A stretch of 64,000 nucleotides of DNA from Stieleria maiorica (GTDB lineage Bacteria > Planctomycetota > Planctomycetia > Pirellulales > Pirellulaceae): positions 5,950,402 through 6,014,401 of the forward strand of contig NZ_CP036264.1 of assembly GCF_008035925.1 (NCBI RefSeq). Direction: 5' to 3'. This document shows positions 55,801 through 63,624 of the stretch, one piece after another. The notes below the pieces were generated by a model. That model was not told the DNA's origin and searched no databases. It saw only the letters and a list, made by a program, of their open reading frames with translations. Made by a program: the position numbers and the translations under genes. Position 1 is the first letter of the stretch, and each line of letters begins with the position of its first letter.

Positions 55801-56867
55801 AAAGGCAGTTCCAGAATGGTCAAACGCACTCGATTCAGATCATCTCATCGCCGGATGGAATCGTCATCAACTGGGACGGTAAAAGACTCTTCGAATTCAA
55901 TGGAGCACCTGACCGACTGAGTCTGCAATCCTATTCTTGGCACCCGAATCGGTTGTTTCCAGCAGTGAAGGCAGCCAATGGGGGCAATTTCGTCGTGGAA
56001 AAAACGATCGTGCAAACCGATGGTCTGGATGCCCCCAAGCCTGCCGTTCCACCCTATCCGCAAAGCGATGCATCGATCGCGCTGGCCGAAGAACGGTTTG
56101 GTCCTGCCCTTCGCGACGTCCGCGACCTAGCGGAAAAGCTCGGCGGATTTATAACATTCGAATCAGCCGATACCGGTGGGCAAAGGCTTCGTCTCAATAC
56201 CCAATCACGGAAAGGACCTAGGAAGTGGGTCTCCGTTGCGGGAGTCGACTTTTCACCGCTCGCGAAGATATCGGGACCGGTGAAGATCTCCGCTCCAGCA
56301 ACGACGAATTGGACTCAAGCCATTCTTCCGAAATTTGACGCTGGTTTTCGACTCGAAATCCTGGACCTAAGCCAGGCCCAAGACGTGACCGCATCGGTGC
56401 TTCGGAATTTCCCTCTGGAGCATCTTTCCTGGCTGAGCCTGCATCGTGCGAACGGGCGGCGTCATATGAGACTGGGTGACGATACATCAGAAACCATCGC
56501 GCAGATGAAGTCACTGAACGTGGCCGACCTTCGTGGCGTTCAGATCGAATTGAAGAACGCAACTGCCTTAGCCTCTTTATCGAAACTCGAAGTGCTGAGA
56601 ATCAACAGCAACCTCGCATCCGACGCCTCCATCGAGAAACTGTCAACATCGCAATCGATCCAGGTTCTCGAGGTTACCAACGAATCGGAAGATTCAACGG
56701 TCCTGTCCGATGCCGCTCTCACAAGTCTTGAGAAAATGACGGAACTGCGGGAATTGAAATTGGAAAAAACGGGCGTCTCGCAAAACGCGGTTGACAGATA
56801 CCGTCAATCGAAACCGCAGGTAAAACTGTCCTTCACAGCTGCCGAAGTCAACGCATCCGTTCAATAA
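49890..56867 (+). CDS. 2325-residue Ser/Thr kinase with WD40-like, YTVQVP-repeat and LRR parts
   Basis: The N-terminus is a zinc ribbon (CPQC...CSAC, residues 8-34) followed by a long Ala/Lys/Thr-rich linker. The kinase domain, 209-480, has ILGSGGFGDVY, ALKVL, HRDVKPHNVL (near 337), DFGLA (357) and GTPAYMSPEQ. A single membrane helix lies near 505-527 and a coiled coil near 533-575. WD40-like repeats fill about 620-1200 (LSWSHDGKLLAAATEGGDIRFW). An unusual tandem motif sits at about 1231-1270: EPYTVQVPYMEQIEQ, SYTVQVPYTEEIEQ, TYTVCVPVTKTV. A second beta-propeller-like part follows, then a DUF1080/lectin-like sandwich near 1870-2050 and leucine-rich repeats to the end (SKLEVLRINSN, MTELRELKLEKTGVS). 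It is probably a membrane-anchored sensor kinase with its large C-terminal part outside. ATG 49890 follows the CAP remnant by 15 bases. Confidence 0.88.
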   Translation: MKLKAICPQCKSSLIIPAKLAGRSAKCSACQHVFEIRAVQTPSQQSIESGLQVDEPAQLSEPIKQSASTQSNERSAERGDDKVTGTKRPAKKHSAMQKQPAGKQRTGNRSASDANTTSRKMPIPAAKQRAVVEQQTDAARSTANADTREKTKSTGVLAENKTTSAVPPANMAAEGDALTDPAIPAERPIRQAVSKARKPTDAKEGGTAIGRFEIEEILGSGGFGDVYRAYDPLLDRHTALKVLRAKATTEQRKERMLREAKASARLRHPNIVAVYEVGEDKERMFIASQFIPGTTLADHLKRTDHSSPDPEALRAFVVWLVELSRALAYAHRESIIHRDVKPHNVLIDEDSHVQLADFGLAHQIVADADTTRQLVGTPAYMSPEQVEGDLSNISPASDQYAVGVILFEGLVGRRPFEGDSISLLSSIVHDEVPNPTDLKSAVPLPLEQICLKAMSRDASDRYADCDELADDLQRWLDGELVQAGNPTWIDYSLHWAKKRPHVAGWLAALAATFLMLGGTTITLGLVKLNSAATELTASREELGQSKMELKEVRLESDQKEHELESRIVREKTVEYARKFDGGTRVIEANDLARIHRMLDRVPWKDRGIEHSLLRRRLMGTPIILHAGEPIRHLSWSHDGKLLAAATEGGDIRFWDGIHHTPLTVAHVGNIVTAEFHPSRMELISLHDQEYNRKTRKSTKAIVRKWLVARDGDQIRLARSTESESDISNFRSSAFHPSGRLFAVCGDGGVEIRDLQDGLGVKSAVKNIRGNVMDIAYSADGKRLECLVKNGSDTRRLIIDEEHPDGHEAWVESPRTPPLAMDPSVVTVQPLLAPIDRADPNPTYFRGKVLSIDEAPVNSGSPGQPTCAIELASGHYFRGYSDGHVMEGAVSRVGHLAEISAAASRPDLACVATGDRSGEIRIWPTTSRTPEGARCTFANGGGPQDDRLVSNFDGTLLSTNSGGSVVTVWQTNDGKVAFELGGHAPGTHAVDFHPERNEVLTVDGEGVCRIWQLVASSQGTRVLRSWRFESGAPNFACFDSSGENILIFGSRFTETEDDAAVGFAMVVSAADGSSVCELQGLRGSPIAGAFVPDSDLVIVSCDEKTIASYSRQTGERIADFETDGLVAIDLDVTSEQLVAVLAEPCALRSRGDGRSSYRSHLRSWQIAIGKKMFDVGEPGVSYRFVDVDATLGRILAPAGDGYRIHDLATGERLWTDYRYPASYQVYETREEPYTVQVPYMEQIEQSYTVQVPYTEEIEQTYTVCVPVTKTVVLKGTRSPDEPDTIAGALVETDQSRLDAILEGKIRRTKNNLGISLVSDHQLKKGVFLKSDERGSIQLFSDQSLTKQVRLAPVEAEETAVAMEVVFAVQVEEKKTRIVQCTKYRTEERTRSVAVTKCRLETRTRTVPVAKVIPMTTARGKAIFLPSGRGLALAQFDAAYVVSAAIPSSPRELVASDCHYEMLATDAAGKLVAAAGQSGSCGACGCNDIDIWQAEDGQHLRTLRLSGASAGAINFDPRTGNLLVGISCFGARVNANKPPDAAGRDEIALPVPENEAEEALAYEGATLLVFDPRSGEILEQLQGPESIIRIVTSIDRERPVVLLVDQENQVYRLNDDGVIQSQSIRAGDARSVSVSEDGQLATYNDPEGRSVVTLVSAMEKQARLPTPWTHAHLCWSGKELIAKKSAQPNDAMTIDQELTTMAWTIDRITHMLAQPRPAAELPPGTTSSDGWVLPAMDTTLVQSKGGRTPEFRPLHAHSTLKEFQSGGSMGKQVFRGGKVFSIGDPYPSRRGWPTTHNHVITWDRNGTPDSKTNVSMLLEPSPSPTRTAPTSTRSGMVSDGASAKVGQSKARRTASSDGTEKEISSRSERHSLIDYLPDNLEECLVKGAADRTENGAIVLHGPDPESFLEIPAVLPEAYRMELMVRRESTGGTFVVCVPHRGFPACCVIDGNGGSGISDIDGKSYAYNSTNVQKRQFQNGQTHSIQIISSPDGIVINWDGKRLFEFNGAPDRLSLQSYSWHPNRLFPAVKAANGGNFVVEKTIVQTDGLDAPKPAVPPYPQSDASIALAEERFGPALRDVRDLAEKLGGFITFESADTGGQRLRLNTQSRKGPRKWVSVAGVDFSPLAKISGPVKISAPATTNWTQAILPKFDAGFRLEILDLSQAQDVTASVLRNFPLEHLSWLSLHRANGRRHMRLGDDTSETIAQMKSLNVADLRGVQIELKNATALASLSKLEVLRINSNLASDASIEKLSTSQSIQVLEVTNESEDSTVLSDAALTSLEKMTELRELKLEKTGVSQNAVDRYRQSKPQVKLSFTAAEVNASVQ

Positions 56868-57034
56868 CGAGCGTCTAATGGGTCAGCTACCGATTTAATT
56901 CTTCGTCGTCACTGATCGAAGAAGATGGTACCGTGGAGCACTTGATTCGCATTTCCGTGAGCAATGAACGACTCAAAAAGGGCAGCAGTGGCTCGTGGTG
57001 ATTTAGTACGCTGCACGTCCCCGCATTCGGCCGT

Positions 57035-57604
57035 TCATACGATCGCTTGCGCCCAGATTGACCGTATGAGCTTAAGTCGGCGTTCAATGGTTGCCACGGA
57101 ACAGCCGATCAGGGCCGCGATCTCAGCATTTGTATGTCCCTCGAGTCGTCGGTTTGCGATTTCAGCGAGATCGGGGGGGAGGCTGGAAAGCAACCGATTG
57201 ACTGTTTCGAGTGATTCCACGACGGCGTCGGGAGTGGAGTCCCAGCGAACCTCGGCTTTGACGGGAAGCTCAGACAAGACGGAATCGCCACGCACATCGC
57301 CGCCACCACGTTTGAGCTGAGCTTCGCGTCTTGCTTGGTTGAGTGTCTTCCGGTGCACGATCGTTACGATCAACGGCCAAAGCGAGTCCTCCGATCCGAT
57401 CGCCCGAATCGACGTCTCCCCGTACCGCTCATAGAAACTGCCTAGAGCGGATAACGCCACATCTTCGCCGTCGGCAACGCGTCGATTGCGGCGCCCCAAC
57501 CGGGCTTCCGCGTACCGCACCAATGAATCAAAGTATCTATCGAAGATACGCTGTTGAAATTGAGAACGGGTTTCGTCCTGCACCAATTCGCTCCAATAAC
57601 TCAC
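57035..57604 (-). CDS. ECF-type RNA polymerase sigma factor
   Basis: 189 residues from the GTG at 57604; the open frame to 57856 overlaps the divergent kinase gene and lacks homology. Region 2 is recognisable (FQQRIFDRYFDSLVRYAEARL, EDVALSALGSFYERY, LWPLIVTIVHRKTLNQARRE). Region 4 is a helix-turn-helix (LAEIANRRLEGHTNAEIAALIG, VATIERRLKLIRSIW). It is typical of the compact planctomycete sigma factors that work together with Ser/Thr kinases. Its start is only 11 bases from the divergent kinase start, so their promoters must overlap or lie inside each other's coding region. No anti-sigma factor is seen. Confidence 0.85.
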   Translation of the reverse strand: MSYWSELVQDETRSQFQQRIFDRYFDSLVRYAEARLGRRNRRVADGEDVALSALGSFYERYGETSIRAIGSEDSLWPLIVTIVHRKTLNQARREAQLKRGGGDVRGDSVLSELPVKAEVRWDSTPDAVVESLETVNRLLSSLPPDLAEIANRRLEGHTNAEIAALIGCSVATIERRLKLIRSIWAQAIV

Positions 57605-57615
57605 TCTGCCGCGAC

Positions 57616-59088
57616 ATGAAAAAGCTGGAAATTGCTCACCTTTCAATCGAATCGCAGCGACGAATCGATGAAATCTGTCGTGTTTACGAAGATGACGTGC
57701 GATCGTCCCGGAACAGCAACCTACTGACGATGCTGGACAGGGTACCAGAGCAAGAGGCGCCTGTGTTGTTGTTCGAGTTGTTGCGTTTACACGCTGAAAT
57801 TGAACCGCCGGCGAAGGTGTTTGACCAGGTCCGTCAGCTACGCCCCGAGTTTGCATGGGTCGTCGAACACGTAATTGAATCCTTGCAGTCGCAGACCTCC
57901 GAACCGGATGAGACCATCGCCATCAGTGTTTCTGAGCGGGAACTCGTTGGTACGTTGGAGGGAAAGGAGTACGCTTTCCGTCTTTCAATGCCAGGACAGT
58001 ACATTTTCGGGAGTGCTGCGGAGGCAGATTTGACCATCACGCATGGAGCAATCGCCCAGCGAACCGCATGCTTCATCATGGAGTCGGATCGTTGCCTCGT
58101 CGTGACATTTCCAAATGAGTCGTCGGGCGCAATGCTACAGGAGGTTTCTTATCATTCATCGTTCTCGGTTGGGCCCATTGAATTTCATTTTCGCACGCCA
58201 ATGAGTCTCGGGCGAAGCGTGGCTACAGTCGCTGATGATGAAGCGTCGTCCATTCGCCAGATCGGCGTCGATGGTTTTGAAATCACAGGCGAGCTTGGCA
58301 GAGGCGGATTTGGAGTAGTCTTCGATGCGATCCAATTGGGCAGTCAAAAGCGTTTTGCAATCAAGTCACTGCTACCGGACGCCGCACGTTCAGAGAAACT
58401 CAAGAAACTGTTCATGAGAGAAATCTCAATCGTTTCGCAACTCAAGCATCCCAATATCGTTGGCTACCACGGGTTCGGAATCGCTGGTGACCATCCCTAT
58501 TTGATACTGGAATATGTGGAGAACCGTCAGATCGACGACGTTCTCGCCCAACACCCCGAACACAAGAGACTTCGTTTGTGCATTGGGATCGTACGCAAGA
58601 TATTGTCCGCGCTTGCACACGCGCATGATCAGGGCGTGGTCCATCGCGATGTCAAGCTCAGCAACATCCTGACCGGGGTGGAGAACCGACGGCTCTTCGT
58701 CAAACTGACCGATTTCGGGCTGTCCAAATTTTTTGAGACCGCCGGCTATTCAGGAATTACCGCCAGCGAAGCGGTGTGCGGAACAATCGCCTATATGTCA
58801 CCCGAGCAGCTCACCAATAGCAAGTATGCCGAACCCGATTGCGATGTTTACTCGATCGCCGTTTGCCTGTATCGTCTGTTGACAGGGCGTTTCCCTCACG
58901 ACTCCGACTCTCCGGCGGAGATCGTTCACCAAAAGCTCAATGTGATGCCAATACCGATCGACGAGATCGACCCAAGTCTCCCGGCCGGACTATCGGGCCT
59001 GCTCCAACGCGCGCTTCATCGGGATCGTGAACGACGCATTGAATCGGCAGACGAGTTTGCCAGAGAGCTCGAACCGTTCGGTTTGTAA
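57616..59088 (+). CDS. Ser/Thr protein kinase with FHA-like N-terminal domain
   Basis: 490 residues from ATG 57616, divergent from the sigma factor. The N-terminal helical segment (RRIDEICRVYEDDVRSSRN) is of the type found on planctomycete kinases paired with ECF factors. Residues of about 115-205 are beta-rich with a FHA-like pattern (YAFRLSMPGQYIFGSAAEADLTI). The kinase domain, 216-488, contains GELGRGGFGVVFDA, AIKSLLP, HRDVKLSNIL, DFGLSKF and GTIAYMSPEQL, with all main catalytic residues present. No membrane helix is visible, so it is probably cytoplasmic. It may phosphorylate the neighbouring sigma factor. Confidence 0.9.
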   Translation: MKKLEIAHLSIESQRRIDEICRVYEDDVRSSRNSNLLTMLDRVPEQEAPVLLFELLRLHAEIEPPAKVFDQVRQLRPEFAWVVEHVIESLQSQTSEPDETIAISVSERELVGTLEGKEYAFRLSMPGQYIFGSAAEADLTITHGAIAQRTACFIMESDRCLVVTFPNESSGAMLQEVSYHSSFSVGPIEFHFRTPMSLGRSVATVADDEASSIRQIGVDGFEITGELGRGGFGVVFDAIQLGSQKRFAIKSLLPDAARSEKLKKLFMREISIVSQLKHPNIVGYHGFGIAGDHPYLILEYVENRQIDDVLAQHPEHKRLRLCIGIVRKILSALAHAHDQGVVHRDVKLSNILTGVENRRLFVKLTDFGLSKFFETAGYSGITASEAVCGTIAYMSPEQLTNSKYAEPDCDVYSIAVCLYRLLTGRFPHDSDSPAEIVHQKLNVMPIPIDEIDPSLPAGLSGLLQRALHRDRERRIESADEFARELEPFGL

Positions 59089-59414
59089 GGCCCGGCAGTC
59101 GGCAGGTACGAGCCCGTCATCCCCTACGACGAACGCTGACAACTGGCCGATCAATGCGATTCGGTCGCGGTCGAACCGCCATTGGACAAAGTTCGCAGTT
59201 GCCGTCGTAAAAGAGAAGTTCGGAACGCTGATGGTCATCACTCAGAAAACTCAATTCCCGATTACACGCAGTGGCGGTGAACCGGCGTCGCTTTTGGCCC
59301 ACCAAACAAGCTGCCACATGGGCGTCAAAGACACCGCTGACGGGCTCCGTCTTCAGCACCATTAACCTGCTTCGGATGGACCCACCGCCGGCTCGAACCG
59401 ATTTCCGCTCGGCG

Positions 59415-59435
59415 CGGCGGTGGTGGACACCGCCG
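59415..59435. repeat. Family A hairpin
   Basis: CGGCGGTG and CACCGCCG form perfect 8-bp arms around GTGGA. The left flank (GGCGCGG) matches the other members at 48350 and 27008. Confidence 0.6.
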
Positions 59436-59840
59436 GCACTTCGGGAGCACTTTCCAGCGCGGAAAATTGACCAAGCTCGAAGCAAAATCCGAATTCTGAA
59501 TGTCCTTCGACGCCAACAAACTCTGTGGGAAACGCAGCGAGACGCTAACGTGGCCGCGCGGAGGCACCTCTACATCGCGGTGGAGGTATCCGTTTGTTGC
59601 CTTCTTTCGGCACTGTTGGACTTGCCACGGGGGAGATCGGGGTTGGCAGCGGTCAGGGGAGACGGCTTGTCTCGGGAGTGATCGAAGAAGTCTCGTTGGG
59701 TCGTCGGACCGCTACACCTTGAACCAGATGCGTGGCGCCGTCGATATGTTGCCCGACGTCGAACTTCGCTGGTGCCACGCGGGCGCCAGCGTCGCTCCCA
59801 TGCTTCAAACCGTTTCAGGCACCGGACCGCACTGCCACGA

Positions 59841-59878
59841 TTTGCAGCGGAGAGGGAAAAACAAAATCCACCGTTTGG
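59841..59878 (+). repeat. Dispersed repeat family B, diverged copy
   Basis: TTTGCAGCGG...GGGAAAAACAAAATCCACCG...TTTGG aligns with copies at 26244 and 63753, sharing the GGAAAAACAAAA core. Confidence 0.35.
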
Positions 59879-60100
59879 CACCTCGGCGGGAAGAGCCGCG
59901 GGCGGATGCGGAAAAAACAGGTCCGGACGGCATCCGGTAATCGCCAAACAAGAGACGAATACTTCAGCTCAGAATGATGTGGCGTCTCGCTGGTTCTCGC
60001 AATTGACACCGGACAACGATGACGGCGAATGCCAGGCTCGCGTTCGCCCGTTGACAAGTTGATCCGCTGGTCCTCAAGCTAGCTTGTCGAAGCCGAGCCA

Positions 60101-60523
60101 TTCACTGCCTGCTGGCGGGCCGCACGTTAACCGGTGAGCGTCGCTGGGACATGCAGCGGCTCCTGGACCGGGCAACCGACAGACAAGTCGTGGTTTCCCG
60201 GCAAGTATTCATGATGGGAGATTCTGGAGGCGGCACGAACCGTACATCTTCCACTGCGATTGCAACATGGTGCCTGAACTGATCGACTTGGGTGGACTAC
60301 CCGCTGTTGCAGGCTTGATTGCTCCTCGTCGTCTGGCCGCGGTCAATGGTCATCGGGATTCGCTTGTCTCCGAGGCTACGATCGGGCGAGCGATCAGGAA
60401 GACCTAGGGGTTTTCGGGGCTTCTGGGCGCATCGAACGATATGAGCATCGCTGGGGCGGTGCCGGGCATCGTTTCTATGCCGACTTAATGTGGCCGTTTG
60501 TCATGGACGCCCTGCAAGATTGA
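60101..60523 (+). pseudogene. Remnant of an acetylxylan-esterase-like alpha/beta hydrolase
   Basis: No continuous frame, but three blocks read like one hydrolase. First, LAGRTLTGERRWDMQRLLDRAT then VFMMGDSGGGT (60107-60236), the nucleophile elbow GxSxG. Second, in a new frame, FHCDCNMVPELIDLGGLPAVA then GLIAPRRLAAVNGHRDSL (about 60240-60375), which normally follows 70 or so residues later. Third, in yet another frame, ERYEHRWGGAGHRFYADLMW then PFVMDAL up to TGA 60521-60523, with the catalytic His block. An internal deletion and at least two frameshifts have destroyed the gene. Confidence 0.75.
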
Positions 60524-61136
60524 ATGTCCGTCGATGGACAGTCAGCGATTTGTTGAGAGCAAGTGACGCTACGGGACTTATGTTTCTCTCAAAACCGTGA
60601 GCCTGTCTAGCGGTGCCTCTTGTCTGGACGAGCCTGCAGTAAGTCCGTGACATGGCGGCAAGTTTCTGCAGTGAGCTCAAGGCCATTCCCTGGGAGTAAT
60701 CGCAAGTGAGACCGGACTCGCCACACTCTAATGCAAAACACTTCCATCTCATCGCGTCGAAATAGCAAATCGCGACCAGTTCGGCAGCCAACGTCAAGGA
60801 GAGATCGTTTGCGTGGTGTGACCTTATCATTTCCACCACCGTGTTGATTTCTGCCCTGTGCATCCATAGGTACGTAGAGTCGTCTCTCATCATGTCGTTC
60901 CGCTCAAACTCGCGGGCTGTACAAAACAGATCGACCATGGAGCCAAGCAGAAATGGGGCTTCATCGATCAGTTTGCCCAGCATCCTATTTGCGCCCGGAT
61001 CGCCTCGGTCGGCATCCCTCCACAGCCGAGAGAACACCAGATTAGCCGGAGGAACTCCCAGCGTTTGCCCGCAACGCCATGAGGCGGCCTTGTCGCAGGT
61101 GGTCTGTCGGGTTTCAACAGCTTCAACCATGTCCAT
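60501..61136 (-). CDS. Hypothetical protein
   Basis: About 211 residues from the minus-strand ATG at 61136; the frame is open to 61253. The protein is mostly helical (NLVFSRLWRDADRGDPGANRMLGKLIDEA, MVDLFCTAREFERND, LAAELVAICYFDAMRWKCFALE) with several Cys residues. There is no signal peptide or family I recognise. Its 3' end overlaps the tail of the esterase remnant on the other strand by 23 bases. Composition resembles real genes, but confidence is limited without homologues. Confidence 0.45.
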   Translation of the reverse strand: MDMVEAVETRQTTCDKAASWRCGQTLGVPPANLVFSRLWRDADRGDPGANRMLGKLIDEAPFLLGSMVDLFCTAREFERNDMMRDDSTYLWMHRAEINTVVEMIRSHHANDLSLTLAAELVAICYFDAMRWKCFALECGESGLTCDYSQGMALSSLQKLAAMSRTYCRLVQTRGTARQAHGFERNISPVASLALNKSLTVHRRTFNLAGRP

Positions 61137-61973
61137 TGATTTTGGATGCCCAAGGTTGGTTAGTAGTAGGTGGGTGGAACGTGGAATCCACGCTCGAATT
61201 GACACGATTCCACTGACAGCACCAAATTCGGCACCTGGTGACGGAACAAGCACGATGGAATCCGAACGATTCCGAGATCAGCCGGCACTGGCGATTTCCG
61301 CGAGATCAGCCAGGGCGTCCGCGCTCGGGTGCCGGTTTCGCGGCGGGAATCCGAATCGGGATTCTCGCCCCAGGGCACGACGAATGACGCATCGACCAAG
61401 CTTGACGGGCGAGCCGGATTTAAGAAATCCAGCTTCGGCGTAGCGAAACTTTTTCGCAATCAACCTTTTACGCTACGATAGGATCGGACGCTCGCGGCTG
61501 GTTACCGTTCCAATGCCTTTGCCCCAGGTTTTGGTCGGCCAGTCGCGGGCGTTCTTTGTGGCCACAACAGCGATCAGAGACGCAGCCGCCACACGGTTAC
61601 TCGTGCGTTTCAGCACTGCGGTGGATCTGACCACCGCGGCGAGCGAAATCGCCTACGTGCGTTCGGTCGATGCATCCGCCATCACGAAGAATGGAACTGG
61701 GGCCTTCACCTAAGGATGTGATCGTGACCGTTGCTGAGCAATTGGGCAATTAAATGCAGGTGCTCAAGTCACTGCATTTGGTTGACATTCGTGCGGGGCA
61801 CTAAGCTTTGCGTGCCAGCCCCGATGGCACATCCGCTGAAGGAACCCAGTGATTCATAGCCCGTTGGGCTGTTGTCGCATCCAGTGGAGTCTGGTGCTAC
61901 CTCCGCGGTAGCTTCAGCATGAATGGACTTGGGACAATGGAATCCGGATCCGCGTGTTGGTATTTCGCGTGAT
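61137..61973. other. Gene-poor stretch
   Basis: About 840 bases with no convincing gene on either strand. It carries a pair of family A repeats between 61618 and 61680. Confidence 0.45.
61618..61680. repeat. Family A hairpin pair
   Basis: GCGGTGG-ATCTGA-CCACCGC at 61618-61637 is a perfect 7-bp hairpin. At 61661-61680 TTCGGTCGATGCATCCGCC is a diverged form of the hairpin at 48403. Order and spacing match the 48350-48421 cluster, so the unit spread as a pair. Confidence 0.6.
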
Positions 61974-62195
61974 ATGCCCGACGTCAACCGAATCCTTTCC
62001 GAAATCGAACACGGCGATCCGTCCGCCGCGGATCAGCTACTGCCGCTTGTTGATAACGAGTTGCGGAAGCTACTCGACAAACAAATGATGAAAATTGTTT
62101 TTGCCACGGACTTGCAAATTGTCCAAGGGTTGGAGACGCGTCAAAGTGACGCCCCCACTCTTCGCCCTTGGTGCAAAACCAAGTTGTCATGCTAA
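61974..62195 (+). pseudogene. Fragment of an ECF sigma-factor gene
   Basis: The first 35 or so codons (MPDVNRILSEIEHGDPSAAD then QLLPLVDNELRKLL) match the start of planctomycete ECF factors of the TIGR02999 type (xIL..IE.GDP.AAEQLLPLVYxELRKLA). After about 62085 the frame reads unrelated sequence to TAA 62193-62195. Region 4 and most of region 2 are missing. It is a truncated gene copy, not a functional sigma factor. Confidence 0.65.
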
Positions 62196-62352
62196 GGGTT
62201 CGGTCAATTCCAATCGCGCCGAGAGCTCCATCAGCGTTTGATGAACCTCGTGAATCCTCGCGTCTTCTTCAAATGCCCGCTGGTCAAGTACGTTTTGGCG
62301 AGTCTTCGCATCCAGCGAGAAACGGTTTCTTTCCGTCTCGGCGTTGCGTTGC

Positions 62353-62856
62353 TCATTCCTCCAAAGTCGGCGTTGCGAGAAGAATCACATTGTTGTGTTT
62401 GGTGTTATGAATCGCGTAGACGAGCAAAGACTTTTTGTGGAGGCGCTTTAGGACTCGATCAATGCTGCGGAACTCCAGCGACCACTCTGCTAGGAATTCT
62501 TCTCCAATCGCGATTTCACGGCGGTTGGTTGCGTGGGCTTGCGCCCACAACGGAAATATCACGGGATACGCGGCCTTGTCCGATGGTGCTACACAATCCT
62601 CACAGCCAACCGCCAACCAGTACCATGTCATTGGAATGCTCAGTAGAGATTCTCCCATATCACCAGGCCCAGGAAGTGGGGGAGGGAGATGCCAATTTGA
62701 CATCCTGAACGCCACGTAGTCGGGATTTTTCATGGCCCGGTTAGACTTCATATGAAACGGATTGGCCATGTAGGGGAATCGAATCTCATCCTTGGGATCA
62801 ATCGGCTCGGAGACTTCTGGGCGGGCAAGTTCTGCAATATTCATGGAATCTCTCAT
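62353..62856 (-). CDS. Hypothetical protein
   Basis: 167 residues (ATG 62856, or 62844). It is Pro- and Trp-rich in the middle (SNWHLPPPLPGPGDMGESLL, MTWYWLAVGCEDC), with a helical C-terminus (AEWSLEFRSIDRVLKRLHKKS) ending in a hydrophobic strand (NNVILLATPTLEE). No signal peptide or recognised family. The gene stands alone on the minus strand. Confidence 0.45.
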   Translation of the reverse strand: MRDSMNIAELARPEVSEPIDPKDEIRFPYMANPFHMKSNRAMKNPDYVAFRMSNWHLPPPLPGPGDMGESLLSIPMTWYWLAVGCEDCVAPSDKAAYPVIFPLWAQAHATNRREIAIGEEFLAEWSLEFRSIDRVLKRLHKKSLLVYAIHNTKHNNVILLATPTLEE

Positions 62857-63240
62857 CTAACGCGAAGGAACAACTGACTACTGGGTTGGATTCTATCGCC
62901 GCTAAGAAGAGCACCAAATTTGCACGCCCTGTGCAGAAACGTTTGCTCCAACTCTCAGTCGAGCAGTGTTTCCAGCGACATGCGGAGCAAGGAAACAACG
63001 CTGTGGATTTGACGGGATCGATGGCGCCGAATCAAGGTCGAGAAACCCCTCACGGCATTGCCCAAGATCCCGCAGGGAAAACGCGGATCATGAGAGTGCG
63101 TTTCGAGCGTCGCTCACCCTGCGCTCAGCGAAGTCGGCAATTCAAATAGGACACCAACGCGCGGACGGACTCGCAGCTATTTCGTGAATTTGGCGTTGCG
63201 AGGTCTACTGGCATTGAACACATCCAACACTCAGTCGCTC
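62857..63240. other. Intergenic stretch, nothing recognised
   Basis: 384 bases between divergent hypothetical genes. A plus-strand open frame at 62886-63149 has no family resemblance or start signal and is not called. Confidence 0.4.
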
Positions 63241-63624
63241 ATGGGAGCAGCCATAATGCACGTCAGCAACTCGTACATCGTCAGCATGTCCCACGTCGAA
63301 GGCCAGTTCAACGGATACATCGGCGGAAAGGACTATCGCCTCGGCGATGGATCCGTCTGGAGGATCATCACGCCGATTTATGCCATACGGAAGAAGCTGT
63401 GCCCTCAAGCTACAGTAATTCGCAGGGGCCACCGACACTTCATGTTCGTGCGAGGCATGGAGCGCGACGTCGAAGTTGAAGCCGTTTGTCTGCCTCGCTG
63501 TATCCTTGAAACACCGCTGAAACGTCCCGAAAAGCAAGAACTACAGGAGCAGTTCGCCATCCCTCACCTGACCCAACGGGCGTTGGCAGGGTGGAAGGAG
63601 TGTGTGGCACAACAGGATGGTTAG
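63241..63624 (+). CDS. Hypothetical protein
   Basis: 127 residues from ATG 63241; a GTG at 63184 and ATG 63256 are alternatives. The fold appears alpha/beta (SNSYIVSMSHVEGQFNGYIGG, VWRIITPIYAIRKKL, RRGHRHFMFVRGMERDVEVEAV). There is no membrane or export signal and no recognised family. Confidence 0.4.
   Translation: MGAAIMHVSNSYIVSMSHVEGQFNGYIGGKDYRLGDGSVWRIITPIYAIRKKLCPQATVIRRGHRHFMFVRGMERDVEVEAVCLPRCILETPLKRPEKQELQEQFAIPHLTQRALAGWKECVAQQDG

Larger units (their letters stand above)
59089..60100. other. Long gene-poor stretch with repeats
   Basis: About 1 kb after the kinase gene. Open frames on both strands are shadow-like (Arg/Pro/Ala-rich, overlapping each other). It contains a family A hairpin at 59415-59435 and a family B repeat at 59841-59878. 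No promoter or terminator was recognised. Confidence 0.5.

Noticed and set aside
56899-56923. Hairpin TTCTTCG/CGAAGAA between convergent kinase and sigma-factor genes
   Set aside because: Arms are only 7 bp with an 11-base loop and no T run follows on either strand; not strong enough to call a terminator.
57607-57856. N-terminal extension of the ECF sigma factor
   Set aside because: It runs antisense through the kinase start, is Arg/Pro/Thr-rich, and exceeds the usual length of these factors; GTG 57604 gives a normal 189 residues.
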